Positions 33,297 through 37,087 of a stretch of DNA of 37,087 nt are shown piece after piece. Numbering within the stretch: position 1 is the stretch's first letter; every line of letters starts with the position of its first letter. Location of the stretch: the NCBI GenBank assembly GCA_041749015.1, contig JBGTCD010000125.1:1-37087 (forward strand). Direction: 5' to 3'. A program made the position numbers and the translations under genes. This DNA comes from JBGTCD01 sp041749015. Lineage in GTDB: Bacteria; Bacteroidota; Bacteroidia; Cytophagales; Cyclobacteriaceae. The notes under the pieces were generated by a model, which saw nothing but the letters and a program-made list of their open reading frames with translations, made no database searches and was not told the origin of the DNA.

Positions 33297-33781
33297 GTGC
33301 TGATGCAAAAAGGACAGTAATTCAACTAATCACCACCAGACCCCTAAAACCTTATGCCAGGACCAAACAGCATGGCTGTGCCTCTTGGTATAAGGTTAGG
33401 TGAAATTTTAAAAAGAAGCCCTTCGCTCGGTGTTGAAACCACAAATCCTCTTATCACTTTTTATTTATTAAATACCACTGTAAGGATACTTCCTTCCCAC
33501 AAGGGCTATTAAAAGCAACAGTCTTGTTTCCTTCCACAATTCCAAAGTTTCAATTTTCCAATTGTACCCTCCACATTTACTAATTAAAATGTGTGGACAA
33601 ACCTTCCTATAAAATACTCCCTTTTACGTCCTAATTCATTTTAGCATCAGATGAATTGGTGCCACTTTCTAGACTAAGAATTTTCTATCATGTAGGAATA
33701 ATGTATGTCTTTTTAGTAAACCTATAACAGTATACGTGCCTTTCTCCCCCAAATTTGTATAAATAAAAAATCAAAAAGATA
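33297..33781. other. 485-bp intergenic region with several inverted repeats
   Basis: No convincing gene. A 50-nt hairpin candidate (33348-33397) and a CACATTT-AAATGTG inverted repeat (33572-33578 with 33587-33593) are the visible structures. The end should hold the promoter of the YciF-like gene at 33782. A 46-codon frame at 33372-33512 was considered and rejected. Confidence 0.5.
33348..33397. ncRNA. Candidate structured RNA or cruciform hairpin
   Basis: AACCTTATGCCA and TGGTATAAGGTT pair over 12 positions with one G-U wobble on the plus strand. The 26-nt loop contains ACAGC-ATG-GCTGT (5-bp arms). No T-run follows the stem. It lies 51 bases past the frameshifted regulator and 385 bases before the next gene, so it could belong to a small RNA or leader. 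No known RNA family recognised. Confidence 0.35.
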
Positions 33782-34378
33782 ATGAGTAATAATAAAACAA
33801 ATACCAACGGCAGCAACAAATCAAAATCAGGTGATTCCAATGGCGTCCAAAAGAATGGTCGTAATGGCAAAAGTGAAATGCAATCATCACAACTGATGGA
33901 ATTATTTGAAGATGAGCTCAAAGATATTTATTGGGCAGAAAAAGCATTGACCAAAGCTATTCCCAAAATGATTGAAAATGCCACTTCAAAAGAGTTGCAT
34001 TCGGCATTGACCAATCACCTCGAAGAGACTAAAGAACAAATCAACCGATTAGAAAAAGTTTTTTCCTTGATCGAAGTAAAGGCTGAAGCAAAAAAATGTG
34101 ATGCAATGGAAGGCCTGATTAAGGAGGCCTCTCACATTATGGAATCATGCGAAGAAGGCTCAATGCGTGATGCAGGGATTATCTCCGCAGCACAGAAGGT
34201 AGAGCACTATGAAATTGCATCTTATGGCACATTGCGGCAGTTTGCTGAAACCTTGGAATTGGTGGAAGTAACTGAATTATTGGCAACAACCTTACAGGAA
34301 GAAAAAGAAGCCGATCTTAAATTATCCGATGTCGCAATGGACGCCATCAATGTAGAAGCTGCTGAAGAAACAGCGTAA
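33782..34378 (+). CDS. YciE/YciF-like ferritin-fold protein (DUF892)
   Basis: 198 residues. A Ser/Asn/Lys-rich tail (1-32) precedes a four-helix bundle: LMELFEDELKDIYWAEKALTKAIPKM starts helix 1 with the family pattern, and EHYEIASYGTLRQFA and QEEKEADLKLSDVA carry the metal-type Glu/His positions (around E141, H142, E144, E173-E174). DUF892 proteins are stress-induced, cytoplasmic, ferritin-like, with unproven catalytic role. Length is longer than E. coli YciF (166) because of the tail. Part of the stress cluster. Confidence 0.9.
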   Translation: MSNNKTNTNGSNKSKSGDSNGVQKNGRNGKSEMQSSQLMELFEDELKDIYWAEKALTKAIPKMIENATSKELHSALTNHLEETKEQINRLEKVFSLIEVKAEAKKCDAMEGLIKEASHIMESCEEGSMRDAGIISAAQKVEHYEIASYGTLRQFAETLELVEVTELLATTLQEEKEADLKLSDVAMDAINVEAAEETA

Positions 34379-34391
34379 TTTAAAAATATGA

Positions 34392-34505
34392 ATGAGTTCT
34401 AATTTCAAAAGTATTATAGCAGGTTACGGTGTAAGAAAAATAGCAGGTGATTGTCTTGGGATCATAGTGGTCTTTTTAGTCATATACCACCTCTTAACAA
34501 TGTAG
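34392..34505 (+). CDS. Small membrane protein, 37 residues
   Basis: ATG 34392 to TAG 34503-34505. One helix CLGIIVVFLVIYHLL follows a basic, glycine-containing head (IIAGYGVRKIAGD). I recall similar very short GYG...GG.CLG.I proteins in Bacteroidota but cannot name a family. A hairpin (34485-34511) covers its last codons and stop, so the frame and structure may be linked. It fills most of the 192-bp gap between two stress genes. Confidence 0.55.
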   Translation: MSSNFKSIIAGYGVRKIAGDCLGIIVVFLVIYHLLTM

Positions 34506-34511
34506 GTGGTA
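34485..34511 (+). other. Hairpin over the stop of the 37-residue ORF
   Basis: TACCACCT and AGGTGGTA form an 8-bp stem with an 11-nt loop. The right arm includes the TAG stop. A short T-run (TTTT at 34517-34520) appears 5 bases after, so a weak terminator is possible. Confidence 0.45.
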
Positions 34512-34570
34512 AGCACTTTTGTAAAGCAGTCTCATGGAATAAAAATAATACAATTTAAATATAAATAGAA

Positions 34571-35152
34571 ATGGAAAATTCAAGAAATGAAAATAAAGTA
34601 CATAATGACAATACATCTGATAATGGCAACACCTCTGAAAAAAGGGTACTGACAGGTATGTTCAGGGACCGTGAAAGCACTGAAACTGCTTACAATTCTT
34701 TGCAAGAAAGAGGGTATTCAAAGGATGAAATTAACCTGCTCATGTCCAAGGAAACTCGTGAAAACGACTACAATGAGGAGGAGGGCGAAGAAACTGAAAT
34801 CGGAACCAAAGCAGCAGAACATGCTGGTAAAGGGTCTGCTATCGGTGGTACGATAGGTGCAGTTGCAGGCGTAATCGCTGCCATTGGTACCAGTGTGGTA
34901 ATTCCTGGATTGGGAATTCTAATCGCAGGCCCAATTGCCGCAGGATTGGCTGGAGCCGGTGCTGGTGGTATTACAGGTGGTATTATAGGGGCTCTGGTTG
35001 GTTCAGGTATCCCCGAAGCAAGGGCAAAACTATATGAATCCGGGATCAAAGAAGGTAATGTGGTCATTTCTGTAACGCCTAAAAATGAAGAAGATTCCGA
35101 ATATCTGGAAAAAAATTGGAAATCTAACCGAGGCGAAGAAATACACCGGTAA
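34571..35152 (+). CDS. YflT/GsiB-type general stress protein with glycine-zipper membrane part
   Basis: 193 residues. Residues about 25-60 (RVLTGMFRDRESTETAYNSLQERGYSKDEINLLMS) form the heat-induced/YflT general-stress domain. An acidic patch (NEEEGEETEIGTKA) leads into a glycine/alanine-rich stretch (about 88-155, HAGKGSAIGGTIGAVAGVIAA... GAGAGGITGGIIGALVG) that looks like paired glycine-zipper membrane helices. C-terminus (EGNVVISVTPKNEEDSEYLEK) is a soluble tail. Role is unknown beyond the stress association of the domain. Confidence 0.8.
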   Translation: MENSRNENKVHNDNTSDNGNTSEKRVLTGMFRDRESTETAYNSLQERGYSKDEINLLMSKETRENDYNEEEGEETEIGTKAAEHAGKGSAIGGTIGAVAGVIAAIGTSVVIPGLGILIAGPIAAGLAGAGAGGITGGIIGALVGSGIPEARAKLYESGIKEGNVVISVTPKNEEDSEYLEKNWKSNRGEEIHR

Positions 35153-35224
35153 AATCCCAACATCTCATGCAAGGGGTTTTAGCTAATCCCTTTCGTATTT
35201 TATTAAACTTTAAAAAACTTAAAA

Positions 35225-35836
35225 ATGAAAAATATAAATAATTTAAAATCAATCCTGGTACATTCATTATGTATTTCAGGCATACTATTCCTTACAGCAT
35301 CTTGTTCGGAAAACAAAGCCAATGATTCAAGAAAAGTCGATCAAGAGAATATCGCCATACTGGCAGCTTATGACAGTGTCATTGTTGTTGTCGAAAATGA
35401 CGATGATGGTAAGTTTTTGATGGAAGCAGCAGAATTGCAGATGGAAGAAATCCGCTTAGGCAAATTAGCCCAGCAAAAAGGTAATGCCGCACATGTCAAA
35501 GAATTAGGTAAAACTATTGAAGCAGATCATACCAAATCATTGATGGAACTTAAGGTTTTGGCGCAATCCAAATCTGTTACTATTGCTGATTCAGTCTCAG
35601 ATGGCTCTATAGATGGTTACGAAAAACTTAGGGTTAAAACAGGTAATGATTTTGACAAAGCTTATACCGATATGATGGTGAAGCACCATGAAGATGCCAT
35701 CGATCTGTATGAAGATGCAGCTTCTGATTCTGAAGATCCTGAAATCAGAAATTGGGCTTCTAAGCAGCTGCCAGGCTTAAGGACCCGCCTTAATCATGCG
35801 GAACAAAGTAAAGAGAAATGTGATAAAATGAAATAA
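35225..35836 (+). CDS. DUF4142 family lipoprotein
   Basis: 203 residues with lipobox LTASC (Cys27). The body is the helical DUF4142 fold: FLMEAAELQMEEIRLGKLAQQKGNAAHVKELGKTIEADHTKSL and MMVKHHEDAIDLYEDAASDSEDPEIRNWASKQLPGLRTRLNHA. His residues in these helices (DHT, KHHED, NHA) suggest metal binding as in related ferritin-like families. Envelope-located and often stress-associated in Bacteroidota. Followed by a strong terminator, so it ends its transcript. Confidence 0.92.
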   Translation: MKNINNLKSILVHSLCISGILFLTASCSENKANDSRKVDQENIAILAAYDSVIVVVENDDDGKFLMEAAELQMEEIRLGKLAQQKGNAAHVKELGKTIEADHTKSLMELKVLAQSKSVTIADSVSDGSIDGYEKLRVKTGNDFDKAYTDMMVKHHEDAIDLYEDAASDSEDPEIRNWASKQLPGLRTRLNHAEQSKEKCDKMK

Positions 35837-35921
35837 AAAGCAAGATTGACGGAAGTTTCATGTTCGGCAATACGCGCAGAAACCGAAGGAGTATAATTTG
35901 TTTTGAAATTTTAATTTATCG

Positions 35922-35953
35922 AGTGCAGCAAACATTGTTTGCTGCACTTTTTT
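35922..35953 (+). terminator. Strong Rho-independent terminator
   Basis: AGTGCAGCAAAC and GTTTGCTGCACT form a perfect 12-bp stem with a 3-nt loop (ATT), followed by six T. It lies 85 bases after the DUF4142 stop and ends that transcript before the MscS gene. The best terminator in the window. Confidence 0.92.
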
Positions 35954-36119
35954 ATTTTAAATATCAATCGTTGGTATTGAGGATGCGTATACCATTACAA
36001 AAATATTGCTGCCTGTGAGACTTGACATTAATAACAAAAGCTGGCATACAATGCAATCGCCAGCCAGGGGTTTAAAAAAATAAAATAGTATACATTCACA
36101 AAACATTAAATCAAGTATT

Positions 36120-37087
36120 ATGCAAAATTCAGGTTCTATAGAAGATAAGGAGGTAGAGGAAATTAAAAAGGATGAGAAAGTACAAAGGGCCTTAAACGAA
36201 ACATCCATTTCTGTTCAAAAGGAAAGCGTGGCGGCTTTAAAGAAAGATGCCCCTTTTTTGGGAATAACCTTCATCATATTTCTAAGCTGTGGTGCTCTTT
36301 ATTTTCTTTTAGGATGGGATCGGTTTCCTATTTCCAGCATTCATTTACCAATAGCACAAAAAATTATGCTTGGCGGAATGCTGATCTCTTTGGTGCTGCT
36401 GGCTGCAAGGGTCGTAAAAAAATTATTTGACCGCAAAATAGAAGATAAAACCAAGGTATTTAATTTCAACCGTGTTGCGGACTTATTTGCGCTCCTGCTC
36501 ATAATCCTGATCATCCTGTCGCTGCTGTTTGCCAACTGGTATGCCGCTATGGTGTCATTTGGTATTCTGTCACTTATTCTGGGATTTGCCTTACAAAATC
36601 CAATCACGAGTTTTTTCGGATGGCTGTACATCCTTATCCGTAAGCCTTATGATGTCGGTGAACGCATCCGTATAGGTAATGTGTTTGGCGATGTCATCAA
36701 TGTCAGTTATTTTGATACCACCCTATGGGAATTTAATGGAGATTATTTATCGGTCGACCATCCAAGTGGGCGCATCATTAGATTTGCCAACTCTAAGGTA
36801 TTCAATGAGTATGTATACAATTACTCATGGCCATTATTCCCTTTCATCTGGAATGAGCTTAGTTTGTTCATATCTTATAATAGCGATTTTAAATTTACCA
36901 GTGATACTATAAAACGTGTTGCAGAAAAGGAAATAGGTGAAGCCATGGTAAGACGGGTAAAGCGGTTTAAAAAGATTCTTGCAGACACCCCAGTAGATGA
37001 ACTGGATGTAAACGAATTTCCTTCTGTCAATTTAAGAGCGCATAACAGCCAATGGCTGGAAGTGATAGTACGATTCCTAGTCGAACC
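36120..37087 (+). CDS. MscS-family mechanosensitive channel (3' end cut by window)
   Basis: From ATG 36120 the frame is open to the window end (322 codons). An acidic N-terminal tail (about 1-40) precedes three or four membrane helices. GFALQNPITSFFGWLYILIRKPYDVGERIRIG, the TM3-to-beta-domain signature of MscS, sits at about 157-188, followed by GDVINVSYFDTTLWEFNG and RIIRFANSKVFNE. It would gate ion release on hypo-osmotic shock at the inner membrane. Its place after YciF, YflT and DUF4142 genes extends the stress cluster. The C-terminal cytosolic part continues beyond the window. Confidence 0.93.
   Translation, partial: MQNSGSIEDKEVEEIKKDEKVQRALNETSISVQKESVAALKKDAPFLGITFIIFLSCGALYFLLGWDRFPISSIHLPIAQKIMLGGMLISLVLLAARVVKKLFDRKIEDKTKVFNFNRVADLFALLLIILIILSLLFANWYAAMVSFGILSLILGFALQNPITSFFGWLYILIRKPYDVGERIRIGNVFGDVINVSYFDTTLWEFNGDYLSVDHPSGRIIRFANSKVFNEYVYNYSWPLFPFIWNELSLFISYNSDFKFTSDTIKRVAEKEIGEAMVRRVKRFKKILADTPVDELDVNEFPSVNLRAHNSQWLEVIVRFLVE

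Noticed and set aside
33372..33512. 46-codon rightward frame starting MAVPLGIRLGEIL
   Set aside because: It overlaps the 50-nt hairpin, has no recognisable domain or leader, and composition is not clearly coding.
1..37087. tRNA, rRNA, CRISPR array or insertion sequence
   Set aside because: No cloverleaf, no rRNA-like conserved block, no spaced repeat array and no transposase or terminal inverted repeats were seen.

Overview
The window looks like a chromosomal stretch of a Bacteroidota member, most likely a Cytophagales-type marine or soil bacterium. The signs are Bacteroidota-typical families (DUF2141, DUF4142, carboxypeptidase-like regulatory domain, PorT-like beta-barrels, S41 lipoprotein, AddAB-like pair), many Cys lipoboxes, A-rich leaders instead of strong Shine-Dalgarno sites, and moderate GC. 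I see no rRNA, tRNA, CRISPR array, transposase or phage structural gene.

Layout. 1-295: 5' stub of a leftward gene with a palindrome-rich upstream region. 296-5038: leftward housekeeping block: DUF885 lipoprotein peptidase-like protein, a three-gene operon (Mpo1-like membrane protein, GNAT/FemAB-like acyltransferase, GT2 glycosyltransferase), and a DUF4442 hotdog protein. 5257-8499: rightward FAD oxidoreductase, NhaC antiporter and DEDDy 3'-5' exonuclease. 8533-8798: decayed ParE/antitoxin pair. 8893-21945: leftward SulP transporter, S41 protease, AddB/AddA-like helicase-nuclease pair, a 7-TM protein with a DUF2141 protein, a membrane-bound AraC regulator and an S33 hydrolase. 22112-23434: cluster of toxin-antitoxin genes in which one RelE/ParE pair is intact, while an MNT gene and a DUF6364 antitoxin are each followed by only the first 23-32 codons of what look like HepT and PIN toxins. 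23530-24810: outer-surface carboxypeptidase-like regulatory-domain protein. 25011-29186: GC-rich dinB-dnaE translesion cassette. 29398-37087: rightward AT-rich envelope and stress cluster (two beta-barrels, coiled-coil lipoprotein, YtxH, holin-like protein, a frameshifted HMA-AraC regulator, YciF/DUF892, YflT-like glycine-zipper protein, DUF4142, MscS channel) with two small membrane ORFs of 56 and 37 codons.

How the parts relate. AddAB (break processing) and DinB-DnaE (lesion bypass) are both DNA-damage functions but are 7 kb apart and differ in composition. The last 8 kb reads as one envelope/osmotic/general-stress island with several small intergenic hairpins. The most distinctive feature is the repeated pattern of preserved antitoxin or antidote genes with truncated toxin genes at 8.5, 22.7 and 23.2 kb: antitoxin retention after toxin loss. 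I found no clearly new multi-gene defence system. The strongest leads are this antitoxin-only pattern, the palindrome-flanked dinB-dnaE cassette, and the stress island with its unlisted small ORFs. All family names come from reading the translated sequences and recalled family features, with no database search.
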